From Epiperipatus broadwayi (taxonomy: Eukaryota > Onychophora > Udeonychophora > Euonychophora > Peripatidae), in contig JAQFVV010000042.1 in the NCBI GenBank assembly GCA_028023455.1, forward strand, positions 5,530,203 to 5,594,202: a stretch of 64,000 nucleotides of DNA, read 5' to 3'. Position numbers and translations under genes: made by a program. The notes below the pieces were generated by a model that had not been told where the DNA came from, did not search any database, and saw only the letters and a list, made by a program, of their open reading frames with translations. Positions 35,416 to 46,986 of the stretch are shown in pieces; within the stretch, counting starts at the first letter, position 1; every line of letters starts with the position of its first letter.

Positions 35416-37015
35416 TTAAACTTTTATTTATATATTTTTTTCATTATATATATTTACAATAAATATTCAGATGTCTTTATTCAAATGACTGATGTATATG
35501 GAGAGAAATGGCAAGCTAAAGTATATTTAATGTATATATATATGATGAAATATTTTTAATAAATGAGAATTCAGGTTTTAAATCAAGTCACAAGTTTAAT
35601 GCATTGAACAGGCTAAAATGATAAAACACTGCCTAAGCTGCTTTTTAACCAAAAAACATTTTAATATTTATTTTCAGCAGCATATGAGTACTTTAAATGC
35701 AAAGAACATTTATAATGAGGAACAAATAAGAAATATAATGCTGAATCTTAATTCAATAATTTGCTCATTTAAAAAGATTTGGAAACCAAGAGTACAAAAT
35801 TAATGGTATTGCACCTATAGTTATAAAAAAGTTATTTTGATGTTTGTAGTTTCCTCCTAAAAATTATCCATATAGGTTGATTTTTTTGAAATGAAATTTA
35901 TTATTCTACATAAAGTTCAAAAACTACATTTACCATATCAAAATGTATCTTTTTAATAAAACAAAATTAATGATCAAAGAGCCATACATGAAGATAATGT
36001 GGAAAAAATCAACTACATCATTTTACTGTGAATTTAAATAATAATCACAGCCCACTACAAGCAAATTTGAAATTACCTGCATGATGCTATGCAGACTGCT
36101 ATGGAACTTATCACCTCCATGGTTACAAAGTCCACATGCTGTTATACAAATTAATCCCTAACCATGTCATTTCAACATGTTTTCATAAATATAGTAGTAG
36201 TAGTATAACACCGTTTAAAAATACTTACAAAATCTGTAAACCTTGTATTATTAATCTGTATTGTTTTGTTTTTTTTTTTTTGGGGGGGGGGGGTAAATAA
36301 CTTTTTAAAAAGTGTCTAAAATATTGAATCTACCCTGTATTAAAATGGAAAATTTATGTACATAGTATTATTTCAATATATCTTTCACTAACATGACCAA
36401 TTGGACCATAGATAAAAGTGGAATTATTTTCTCACGCTAACATATAGACATATGCATAAAAAAAAAATCTTTAAAGATTAAAATTCAAATAATTTTTTGA
36501 TTACATAATAACAAAGTCAGCAGTTATTAATTAGATAATCCAGGGTTGCAGATCATCTCTATGCTGTTTATATTATTTTCAATGCTTTATTATAATGCTT
36601 ATATTAATTATAATTACTTTTTATTAAAATGAAAGCATAATTTTAGTTTTGAGCTTCCTCATATTTTTTTTGAAGCTCAAAATGTAGTCATAACTTTCTC
36701 ATTCTTCATTTATTTTTAAAATCAATTGATTCTCAGACAAACATTTCTGGTTAAGAGCCTGAATCATAAAATGCATTCAATCTTTGGAAGCTCATTTAAT
36801 TATGGTATTTACTAGAATGCTATAAGATTTAGTTGTTAGAACAAAGTGAATGAGTTTGGTCAAAAGAACGAGGGAAAAAATAAGCATATAATAATAGGCT
36901 CTTTTAGGGGTAGGGGTAGACAAAAAAATAAATGGTTGGTATGAATCTGAAACTACATCAAATTTTAAACTTTATAAAAAAATATTTCTAAAATGAGTCA
37001 AAATGGAAAATCAAT
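35416..37015. other. AT-rich DNA, no gene seen
   Basis: Nothing recognised. Contains a T12G12-like run near 36269-36292. Confidence 0.5.
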
Positions 37016-37019
37016 TAAA

Positions 37020-38830
37020 GGTTGTCACTAAAGACTTGCAGCTAAAATCTCCAATTCATTCCTAGAAAGCTGAGAAAATTACTGAGAGAACAAACGAGAT
37101 TATGATTAAAAATAAACAAATGCTCAAAAGTTTTGCAAATAGTCAAACCTTACATTCCATTAGGGATATAAAATGTCTGAAAAAAATAAATTTACAGATA
37201 AAGACTCCATAAGAGTTATTCAACCAATAAAAAAAATCATATTCTAAATTACATGAAAATATCAAAAAACTTGTAAACCTACATGGGCAAATCAAATGTC
37301 ATGCTGCAACAAACAGTTTACTATTTTCATAAATTTAAATTTTAGTTTTAAACATCTAACAAATGCTAAAATTTTGGTTCTGGAATAAGAACTAAACTTT
37401 GTCAACATACGATCTAATATCTCTTTATTATTGCCCCTAGATGAAATGGCATAATTGCAGCGAGACACACTAAAATATCCAAATCAAATATTTCCTATAA
37501 AGCCCTTAAATCTTTCAAACTAGATTTCTCCTTATTGAAAAAGACAATTCTACAGTTGCAATGAATGTTATTGATTATTACAACAAAATAAGAAAGCTAC
37601 CCATAGCAGATCAATACATAAAGTGGAAAAAATCCTATACTAGTTATAGAACAAAGTTATGAACATTATTCAAAAAAGCACAATAGATATTTCACTGATT
37701 CAGAAAAAAGTAAATTAACTTCATATTTCACCATAAACCCCATCTTTAAGATCTATCTACAATCCATAAGAATCATGCTTCATTAAGACTTTTTGTTAGT
37801 TCTAGAAATTCAATCTTGACAAAACTTGTCAACATTTCTTTTCAAGATTCTTAATCCTTTGTAATATAAGAGTCCTTTGGCAGGGATTGACAAAGTTGTA
37901 AGTTATGATATGGAAAGCTTATTCATAAATGTATTCTATGATAAAGCATTGTGTGTTATGAAAATCTTTAACATTCTGCATAATATCATACTTTCAATAT
38001 AATAAGAATTCTTTCACTAAAATCAAGAAATGGCTATGAGTTCACCACTGTCATCCCTGAATATTAACATTTACATAGAACTTGAAACTACAGTCATAAA
38101 TACTATTCTATATCTAATGTCTGACTTTGCTATGCCAATTATTCATTTGCTGTATGGCTATATGTAAAGCATTATTACAAATAACACACACTTCAATAAC
38201 ATATTCCCTTCAATTAAATTCACAATAGAACCAAAATAAGAACAAAAATTGGCATTCTTAAATATTATTGAGACAAGATTCTTCATAGCAAAATCAAAAC
38301 CACAGTTTACAGAAAACCTACACAAAGGAAATATCTTACATTCAATAATTAAAAAAATACAAAATATGGAGTTATATTATCTCTATGAAACAAAGCAAAA
38401 GAAGTTTGTTCAACCCACTTTCATGAAAAATGGTCCATCAGCTGTCATTAAGAAAACCTTAGACAACAAAAAAGAACTATTAAAAGAAAAAACAATTATA
38501 TAAACTATAGTGTATCCATAGTAAACAAACTGAAGAAAACCTGTAAACAATATGAGAACAGCTTTCCAAAGACATAGCACTCTATGAAAAATCCTGACCT
38601 CTATAAAACCTAAACTCGAAATGTTGGAAAACAAAAAATGCATCTATAAAAATGTCATTTGAATTTGAAATAATGTATCTTGGTGAAACAAATCATTCCA
38701 CTGAAAAGTGATTAAAATAGCATAAATTATGATTAGAGAAAACAAAAAACAAATGGACTTAACTCATTGACTGATAATTACATACGCGAACTGAAACAAG
38801 GCTATGGGGTGCATGTGCTAATTATGGTTA
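37020..38830 (+). pseudogene. Penelope-like element, decayed RT plus GIY-YIG
   Basis: Plus-strand segments in order: VAMNVIDYYNKIRKLPIADQ then YRTK (37560-37660; the DKG-VVMD-Y region), SYDMESLFINV (about 37900, motif A with D), MSSPLSSLNINIYIE (38030-38080, motif B), LAFLNIIETRFFIAKSKPQF then TENLHKGN (38253-38330, the FLD-KPT-YLH block), and YLGETNHSTEK (38670-38700, nuclease). The motif C region is unrecognisable, so the catalytic YxDD is lost. Stops and frameshifts are frequent, making this one of the oldest PLE copies here. The 84-codon ORF at 38249-38503 is the longest surviving piece. Confidence 0.72.
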
Positions 38831-38889
38831 CTAACTGGCTAAAAGTTAATTGTCTGATGCTTTACTATATTATGTTACTTATGTCATAA

Positions 38890-39030
38890 AGAGACCACAT
38901 GTGAGATGGATGGATGAAATAAGAAAATGTGCAAGGGTGTTGTGGAGAAGAGAAGCTAAAGATCGGAGAAGATGGATTAAACTTGGAGAGACCTTCATCC
39001 TGCAGTGGATTGATAATGGTTGATGATGAT
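38890..39030 (+). repeat. RTE 3' terminal fragment
   Basis: AAGAGACCACATGTGAGATG through GGAGAGACCTTCATCCTGCA, GTGGATTGATAATGG and TGATGATGATGATATC matches the last 135 bases of the RTE at 55860-55992, same strand. A severely 5'-truncated insertion just downstream of the PLE relic. Confidence 0.88.
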
Positions 39031-39900
39031 GATATCTTTAGGTTAATTAATTTTCTCTATGTGGCTGCTACAAATAGGAAGCATTTCCAAGATCCCTTCT
39101 TATTTTGCCTCATCCCTAAAAGCATCCCATTTTCCTTACTGTTTTCCTCAGCAAAGGTGCATTATTAGTCAAAATCTTTTCAAAAAATCTGTTTCAGCAA
39201 GCCATAAGAATTACAACAGTCATATATTTGGTAAGTTATTTATATATAATATTTAATTTATAAACAGTATATCAAAAAAAGGGACAAGTTTTTCTATTTT
39301 TTTATTATTGAAAATTTTGAAAGACCAAGTGAAGTGAACTTTTTCATCCCATCTTTTTTTATAATTGCTGACATTTTGTTTTTATTTTTCATAACTAATA
39401 AAAAAAATAAAATAATTCACCCATATATTTCAATAACTATCACGATATTTTCAATAAAATCATATTTCTAATAAAAAGCGCTCATCATTTCTATTGTATA
39501 TTTTTCCAAAAAAAACTTGTGAATAAATAAAGCATCTTTTTATTCACGTCTCAGATCCTAATCAAAAAAGCAATTGAGTAATTTTCATACATCTTTGGTA
39601 AATTATTTTTTACTGCATATTTCTTTTTATGAAAGTAATATACTGCAATAAATATAAGTAACTTTTTTCTAAATACGTTACAGCTACTTGAAAAAGAAGC
39701 AGATCTCTTCTAAATCATTTATCTAGGTCATTTATTATTTCTTATCAAGTTGTTTTTTTTTACTAAATATTTTATTATTTATAAATCCTATATCAATTCA
39801 AGACATTTAAGTATTTATATATTTTTTATGAATATATTTCAAAATTCAAGGCCTTTGATTTTTTTGTTGGCGTTTTTTATATATTTTATGTTAGATAACT
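39031..39900. other. AT-rich DNA, nothing recognised
   Basis: Likely the 5' flank of the piggyBac copy; no terminal repeat next to a TTAA was identified with confidence. Confidence 0.5.
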
Positions 39901-39965
39901 AAAATGGCCTCTTTCTTCAACATACTCCAGAAACAAACTAATTAATAGGGTCTGGGTCTAAATAC

Positions 39966-41520
39966 TTGCCAGACAGCAGCGATGATAGCTGCTATAGCTG
40001 TATTATACTTGATAGTGGTGGTGAGTCCAGTTCTGAGGATGAAATGGAGTTTGAATATGGTAGTGCTGGGAATGTGTGGATTCCAATGGATCTGAGAAAT
40101 ATTCTTCCACCCCACTCCCTCCCAAGGTTTCTCTCCATGGTGAGACCAGGCATGACTGTAATAATGAGTGCAGATGATAAGTCTCTACAATTCTTTGAGA
40201 TGTTATTAGATGGTGAATCTCTTGATGATAGAAAAATATGGTCCAGACATAATAAATGGATACCCACCTCAGTGAAAGAGATAAGGTTACTTTTTGGAGT
40301 GTTGATATTGCAAGGCATCATCAAATTGCCACACACAGAATGGTACTAGAATAAAAATGAAACTTTATATGGCAGTATTTTCAAATGCAACAAAACAAAT
40401 TAGCTTCATATTGCTAATGAAATTTCTGCATTTTGCTGATGAAAAAAACTTTGACCCAGAAAACCATCCATATCCAAGACTCTACAAGCTTTATGAAGTG
40501 ATGGAGTTCTTCAGAGAACAATTTAGTGCTCTGTATGTTCCAGAGCAGACTCTGTATAGATGAAAGTTTTTTGCTCTACAAGAGTCATCGGATCCAAAGA
40601 CAATACAATTCTTTAAAAAAAGCCCATTTAGGAATGAAATTTTTTGCAGTTTGTGAAACAGAAAGTGGTTTATAGTGTAACTTTTTTATTTACGCTGTGC
40701 AAGATACAGCATATATAAAAAATATGATGCTTATCCAATCAGCACTAAAAGTGTTCATCTGATAGATGGATATTTTAGCAAAGGATATTGTATCACTGTA
40801 GATAATTGGTACATGTCACCATCTCTTGCAGATATATTTGTGAAAGAAGACAGATATTCATGGTACTGTCAATATTAGAAAAAAAGTATGCAAACTTAAA
40901 TGAAAACAGTAGGTTAAAAAAAAGATGAAATCCAGGCTTTTCAGTCTGGAAAACTGCTAATCTTAAAATGGCTTGACATGAAACTGCAAGCCTTTTGAGT
41001 ACCATTCATAATGCAAAAACCAGAGTAGCTTGGATTAACAAGGTAAAACCCACTTTAGTTTGTAATTACAATCTTTTCATGGGCAGTGTTAATCTCTGTG
41101 ATCAAAAGCTGTCATTTTATCGCACAACTAAAAATCAGCGAAAAAAATGTGAAAAAATATTTAGATATTTCATTGATCTAACCATTTGGAATGCTTTTAT
41201 ATTGTAAAATAGCATGCAGGCAGTCATTTTCATCTTCTTAATTTTAAGATGGCCATTACTAATGAAACTTTATTATAGGCTGATTCCACTCCAGGATCCA
41301 GCATTATTCTTTCTCCATTTCAGTTAACTGGTCAACATTTTATAGAGCATATTCCACCTAATGCTGTCAAAAAACATCCTTTAGGATCCTGCCATATTAG
41401 CTCCTTAAAAAAAATGCCAGTGGCAAGAGCATATGGAAGTAAATCAGGTTCTGATGCATGCAGTGCAACATAGGATTATGCCTGAATCCTTGCTTTCAGA
41501 TCTACCACATTGAAAAAAAC
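39966..41520 (+). pseudogene. piggyBac transposase, broken
   Basis: Plus-strand pieces in order. Acidic N-terminus with PDSSDDSCYSCIILDSGG and ESSSEDE, then WIPMDLRNILPPHSLPRF. DDE domain: IRLLFGVLILQGIIKLPHTE (40290-40340), LLMKFLHFADEKNF (40410-40450), CIDES (40552-40568, first catalytic Asp), GMKFFAVCETESG, then ITVDNWYMSPSLADIF (40790-40840, second Asp), STIHNAKTRVAWINKVKP (40998), and CNYNLFMGSVNLCDQ (41060-41105, third Asp). C-terminal RING-like knuckle: C-x2-C-x4-LC-x3-CF-x3-H at about 41455-41515. All domains are present at near normal length, but at least four frame breaks make it non-functional. The gene is cut off from its right end by a tandem array and an inserted PLE. Confidence 0.88.
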
Positions 41521-41721
41521 TTATTATATTTATAACAAATTTTTAGATTTTATAAAATATAAATATATTTTTGGTATAGACTGTTTTTTCATTTATTTTA
41601 GAGTCAAATGGCCAAGGAACGTGGACCAGAACAGTGACACTTCAAATATGTTATATTTGTGATAAAATAGTACACATTTTATGTATTCATGCAATTTTTC
41701 AACATTTACAATATTATATTT

Positions 41722-44122
41722 TTCAAGCACGAGTGCGTGTGCAGCGCAACTGTTCCCAAAAGCTATTAATATAAAATAGCTAACTAAAAATAATAAACTA
41801 GCTGAGCGCTTTCAAAGGATCTTGCCTTCATAATCATAGCTTGCTAATACATTTAATGGTATGCAAATATGCTAATTCCATTTTTTTGATAAAGCATAAC
41901 ACGTGTCCTCCCTATTTATGGCATCGTTGTCTCGTGAGATGAATAAAGCCTCTTTGATTTTTCTTTTAAGGTCATGTCTCTCTCTACACATGATTGTGGG
42001 ATTGTCCAGAATGCACTCGTGGTGACTTGTGCTCTGGTACTGATAGAAAACTGAATAGGTAGAAGAATCGTTGCGAACTCTATTGTATGAATATTTATGT
42101 TATGCTAATCGTGTGGCCAAAGATGCTCTACTTTCCCCATAATATGTGCCTTTACAATTAATATTGGAACATGCAATATTATATACGGTGTGGGGGGTCT
42201 GTAAAAGTGGAGTTTGGTCTTTAGTGTTATTAATTAAATTGTTAGAAATTTGGAGGGGTTCGAAAACAAAGCTGATATTTGTTGTTAAGGATGGAATGCA
42301 ATTTCTTGTGTAAATTGGATATATATGGAAGCAATAATCTGGGTTTATCCTGTGTGCTGTGAGAGTTAAGATGTTTATTCTGTATATGTAAAAAAATTTT
42401 GTCAACAATAGATTGCCTGAACCCTAAATTCAATAGGTCATCTCTGTATTCTATTACATTTACTTTTGCATCTGCCTCAATTTTACACAACAATCTGTTT
42501 CTATGCAAAAAAGATGCTAGGCTGGATAATTTATGTGCTATAGGTGTGTTAGATTGGGGGTGTTTATGGTATCTGATATCCAATGGTTTGATGGCCATAC
42601 TATAATGGCAATGGTTGTTTTCTCTTTGTATTTTGACATCAAGATATTTAACTTGTTGGTGAGTGTCTTCAGTTGTGACATTCACAACTAGTGCTGTGCT
42701 GGTTTCCAATTCCATCTTGATCTGTGTGATGATCTCAGAGGTGGCAGCAATGAATAGGTCATCCACATATCTAGTGTATACTAGAAAGCATGACGGATTT
42801 AGACTAAGTATGATTTTTCTCTCATAGTAGTTCAGGAAGATGCTGGTAACTACACCACTCAGTGGTAAATCCAAGGGCCAGCCTTGTTTCATGGAGAACC
42901 ACTGGTTTCTGAAAAATGCCACAATATTGCTGTCCAACCAACATAGAAAGTCATGGATGAAATCTACTTGAGGTTGAACTATTTTTTGTGTCAAAAGTTC
43001 ATCTCTGACAATTTGGATCGACTTGTTTCTATTGACAGAGCCATATAATTCAAAAACATCCATAGTGGCCAATTTGATGTTTGGGTTTAGTTGTAAATCT
43101 TTGATGGAGGACACGAACTGTGCAGATGAATTGATAGTGTATGTTCCAAAGCCTAACATTTGGATGAGTTTTTTGTTCACCCACTTGGATGTCTTTGCAT
43201 AATGTACTCCATTGAAGTCTATGCATTTTGGCACTATTTCCAAAAATCCTGGGTGGCACTGATGACGATGGGTATAGACTGTAATATTTTGACTTTGTGA
43301 AGGCTTTATTGCAATGTTTTTTAAGGATGGATGAAATGAATTTATCTCTATTGTTAGCAATGCTGAACTGATCAATTTTATGAAACTGTAACTTATTAAT
43401 CTGTATGTTAATCTTGTCTATGTATTCCTGTGTATGCATCAACACAAATCTGTTTCCCTTGTCTTCACGCATGCGATTCTTTCTGACTCAAAGAATTGCT
43501 TGGTTGTTTTTACTTTTATATCCCACTGTTTGGTGTTTGATTTTAACGGTGCGTGTCTCATTGGTGTGTTGATTTGTGCTATATATTCATCTTTTTGAGG
43601 TTCTTGGTTGAGTCCAGCCTCTATGTCCGCTATTAATTCCATATCCAGTTGTTTCCATGTCCCTCCGACGAATCTGGGGCCTTTTGCTAGTACATCTTTT
43701 ACTTCACTAGGGGGTGTTGTTTGTGTTAGATTCACGAATGTCTGCTTATTGTCATCAGGGATGGTTATTCCTTGCTTGTGCGCTAGAAATACAAACTTCT
43801 TATTGTATTTGAATGCCAACCCTCTCTAACTTTGTGCAATGAAAGATGATGAATGGGTTTTTGGGAAAATGTGCCAATATCGATTCCATAAATAGGAAGG
43901 ACACGTGCTATGCTTTATCAAAAAAATGGAATTAGCATATTTGCATATCATTAAATGTATTAGCAAGCTATGATTATGAAGGCAAGATCCTTTGAAAGCG
44001 CTCAGCTAGTTTATTATTTTTAGTTAGCTATTTTGTATTAATAGCTTTTGGGAACAGTTGCGCCGCCCACGCACTCATGCTTGAATACATATATTTCCCA
44101 AAAGTAAAAAATTATTTGACTT
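41722..44122 (-). mobile_element. Penelope-like element with 200-base inverted terminal repeats
   Basis: About 2.4 kb element on the minus strand. Its ends, 41722-41926 and 43881-44083, are inverted copies at about 95% identity (for example GAGTGCGTG, CAACTGTTCCCAAAAGCTAT, GCGCTTTCAAAGGATCTTGC, AATTCCATTTTTTTGATAAA). The possible target duplication is AATATTATATTTTT at 41710 and AATATTACATTTTT at 44123. The element sits inside one unit of the tandem array. High arm identity implies a fairly recent insertion. Confidence 0.85.
41880..43829 (-). pseudogene. PLE reverse transcriptase / GIY-YIG protein, frameshifted
   Basis: Three overlapping minus-strand frames make one protein. N-terminal frame 43819-43439 has VLAKGPRFVGG, the conserved L-x-KG-x-F block. 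Frame 43472-43050 starts MREDKGNRFVLM (RT start). Frame 43375-42242 has PGFLEIVPKCI, KLATMDVFELYGSVN (motif A), GWPLDLPLSGVVTSIF (motif B), YTRYVDDLFIA (motif C, both Asp kept), and VKYLDVKIQRE. Frame 42408-42100 and beyond carries TVYNIACSNINCKGTYYGES, the GIY-YIG core, and KEALFISR near 41960. So the enzyme is complete in domains, with only about three frameshifts. It would copy its RNA into DNA at a nick made by its own nuclease. Confidence 0.88.
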
Positions 44123-44575
44123 AATATTACATTTTTGAAATGTATTATGTATGACACCAAAAACTATATTATGGTTAGGATTTGGTGGACAAGGAACATA
44201 TCGGTGATATTTTAAGAGTGCTATATTTTGGTAAAATAGTAAATGTGTGCATTAAATAATTTTTCAGCATTTACAATATTATATTTTAAAATGTATTATG
44301 TATGATACCCAAATTATATTATGGTTAAGTTAAGTAAGGTTAAGTGGACAAGGAATATGGATCAGGAACATTTCAAATGTGCTATCTTTTGGTAACATAG
44401 AAAAATACTAAATATTATGTGCATCAAGTAACTTTCAACATTAACGGTGAAAGAAATTTGAATCAAGGGTATTAATTCTTACATATTTATTACTGGTAAA
44501 GGAAATTTGAAATTACAATATTATATTTTGAAAGGTATTATATATGACACTAAAACTAAATTATTCTAAAACAAC

Positions 44576-46140
44576 TTTTGGTAAAATTCTATATTGTATA
44601 TAGCGGTTTTTGTAAATGTCTTCTATAAAAATATTTGCATTTTTTTTTTGTTTTATTGCAAATGTTGGGGGGGGGGGGAAGAAAATATTTTCATTAAAAA
44701 CATTTACAAAAATATGTACAAAAAAAGTGTTATAAATGTATTTCCTTTTATCAGTTTTGTTAAATTTAAAAAGAGCTAAAAAAAAACCCTTTGAAACAGT
44801 TTTTATTTCATTTTTTAAATATGTAAAAAAAATTCAAAAGATAATAATGAATATAGAAACAGATTAAAGTAGCAAACCATGTATATGTTAACGAATATGT
44901 TGTCTGACTGGCAAAAAACACAAATATTGGTTAGAGAGAAAAAAAATTTAATGAAGCTGCTCACATGACAATGGCAAATATGCAGCAAAAGTGTGATCAT
45001 GCATGGAAATAAAAAATTAAAAACATAGAGAACTCAGGAAGACTCTTATAAATAAGTATATGGAATTTAACGGTTGCTTTTGACAAAATAATCTAATTAA
45101 TTAGAGACATTTTAAATTCAATATTTATGAATCTAAAAGTCCTGATTCAATTTCCATACTATTATTTTCACTGGCCAGGCTAGCAATACCTGAAGAGAGG
45201 AAAATAATACCATTAAAATGGTGTGCTATACACTAACCTATGTGCTATTATGAAAAGTTGAATTATTTGAAAAGTTTAAATGAATATGAATTTTTCGAAA
45301 AACATATAACAATCAATATCTGATGATGGAAATAGACCAACATATAATTATAACTAGAATACCATCATCCCAAAGTTTTAGAAACACATGACAAGATATT
45401 GTCTATCTTCTGTTTTTGATTAACATTTGTTTTGAAAAAAAATGTAAAAATACCGCTAAGAAAAATAATAAAATTAGTTTCAGACAAGAGGGATTAGATT
45501 TATTGATAATAAAGCAGTAATTGAGTAGAGATTAAACTCGACAAAATTTTATCAATAATGAATTTAGAATAAATTTTTAATGATAATAAATATCCTTAAA
45601 ACTCAAGTTATGCAAATAAGTTGCAATGATAGAAAAAATATAATGTATTAGTTAATAAGATACTTGTAGAATATAATAATAGTTTTGAATATTGAGATTA
45701 ATTAAATGAAAATGGAAGAAATAAATTGCAATGGTAAAGCAGATTGTTAATAAAGGAGCCAGATTTTATTTCTTTTACTAGATTCAATAATGAAGCCAGC
45801 TGGATTTGATCTTCCTAGCCCATCATCATTGTGTCTATCTGCTTCATGAATAAGATTTAGCAATCACTGACCTGTGAAGATGTTGCAAACACAGACCAAG
45901 AGCCATAATAACGTTGAATATATTGCTGCAGTAATAGAAATGAAAAATCTTAATAAAGCTAATGAATCTATTTCTTGATTGGAACCTTTACAAGTCTCTT
46001 TGTGATATTTTGTTAATAGTTAAGCTGTCTAAAAAAAAAACCATACATTAAATAAATAAATACATTTTTGAGCTATTAAATCTGAAATTAAAGGAGTCTT
46101 GGAAAATGTTTTATCTGGAACGTATTTTATATGCAGAAAA
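44576..46140. other. AT-rich DNA, no gene seen
   Basis: Contains a 12-base G run at about 44666-44677. No coding sequence or known repeat recognised. Confidence 0.5.
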
Positions 46141-46144
46141 TTAT

Positions 46145-46986
46145 AATAATAAAGAGATAGAATGACAGGTTAAGCAATTGGAGGCGCTGTGAGAATGTTA
46201 TAATAAATGAATCCTGAACAACCAAGATATAGTATTTATATAAAAGGAATCCTCTTCTCTTCGACTCAAATGTTTATATATGAGCAAATCTAAAGTAGTA
46301 GTAACGAAGGCGTGACTACATAATAGTCACTTTAAATTACTATATATAATGTCTAGAAAAAATTTCATTGGCATCATTCATACAGACATTATATATAGTA
46401 ATTTAAAGTGACTATTATGTAGTCACGCCTTCGTTACTACTACTTTAGATTTGCTCATATATAAACATTTGAGTCGTAAGAGTAAGAGGATTCCTTTTTA
46501 CTCTTATATAAATACTATATCATGTGGGTGTGTCGAAGGTATTCTTTATTAATAACATTCTCAGCGTCTGGAATTAGCTAACAGGCTGTTTCTATCGAAT
46601 ATAATCGCACGCAAGACGTTATAAAATAAATGCTATTTATGTATATGATTTCGTTTAGAGTGGCGTTTAGTAAATTCTGGAAAAATTTCATTGGCGTATT
46701 CATACAGACATTATATATAGTAATTTAAAGTGACTATTATGTAGTCCGCCTTCGTACTACTACTTTAGATTTGCTCATATATAAACATTTGAGTCGTAAG
46801 AGTAAGAGGATTCCTTTTTACTCTTATATAAATACTATATCATGTGGTTGTTCAAAGGTATTCATTTATTAATAACATTCTCACAGCGTCTGCGCAATTA
46901 GCTTAACAGGCTGTCATTCTATCGTAATTATAATCGCACGCAAGACGTTATAAAATAAATGCTTATTTATGTAAATAATAAAGAGA
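46145..46986 (+). mobile_element. Non-coding element: one inverted plus two direct copies, with 13-base target duplication
   Basis: The insertion 46158-46973 is bounded by perfect AATAATAAAGAGA repeats (46145-46157 and 46974-46986). Inside are three copies of a roughly 300-base unit. Two are direct: 46361-46650 and 46682-46973. One is inverted: 46158-46354. Shared blocks: AAATTTCATTGGC, CAGACATTATATATAGTAAT, AAAGTGACTATTATGTAGTC, TTTAGATTTGCTCATATATA, AAGAGGATTCCTTTTTACTC, GCACGCAAGACGTTATAAAA. A TATATAAATACT box follows the TTTTTACTC block. There is no ORF and no tRNA-like box. Copies differ mostly by one-base indels. Confidence 0.85.

Larger units (their letters stand above)
41610..44575. 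repeat. Tandem array of about 155-base units, split by a PLE
   Basis: Units contain GGACAAGGAAC-TGGA, ATTTCAAATxTGCTATxTTT, GGTAAAATAGTA, TTTTCAACATTTACAATATT, ATGTATTATGTATGAxACC and AAATTATATTATGGTTA. Copy 1 starts at 41605, is interrupted at 41723, and resumes at about 44123. Copies 2 and 3 start at about 44170 and 44335; a partial fourth runs to 44575. The array lies directly after the piggyBac reading frame and may be its 3' subterminal region. Confidence 0.75.

Noticed and set aside
39992-40336. 114-codon minus-strand ORF
   Set aside because: Antisense shadow of the piggyBac N-terminal region.
42399-42605. Plus-strand ORFs at 42.4, 43.6 and 50.5 kb
   Set aside because: Antisense shadows of PLE coding sequence.
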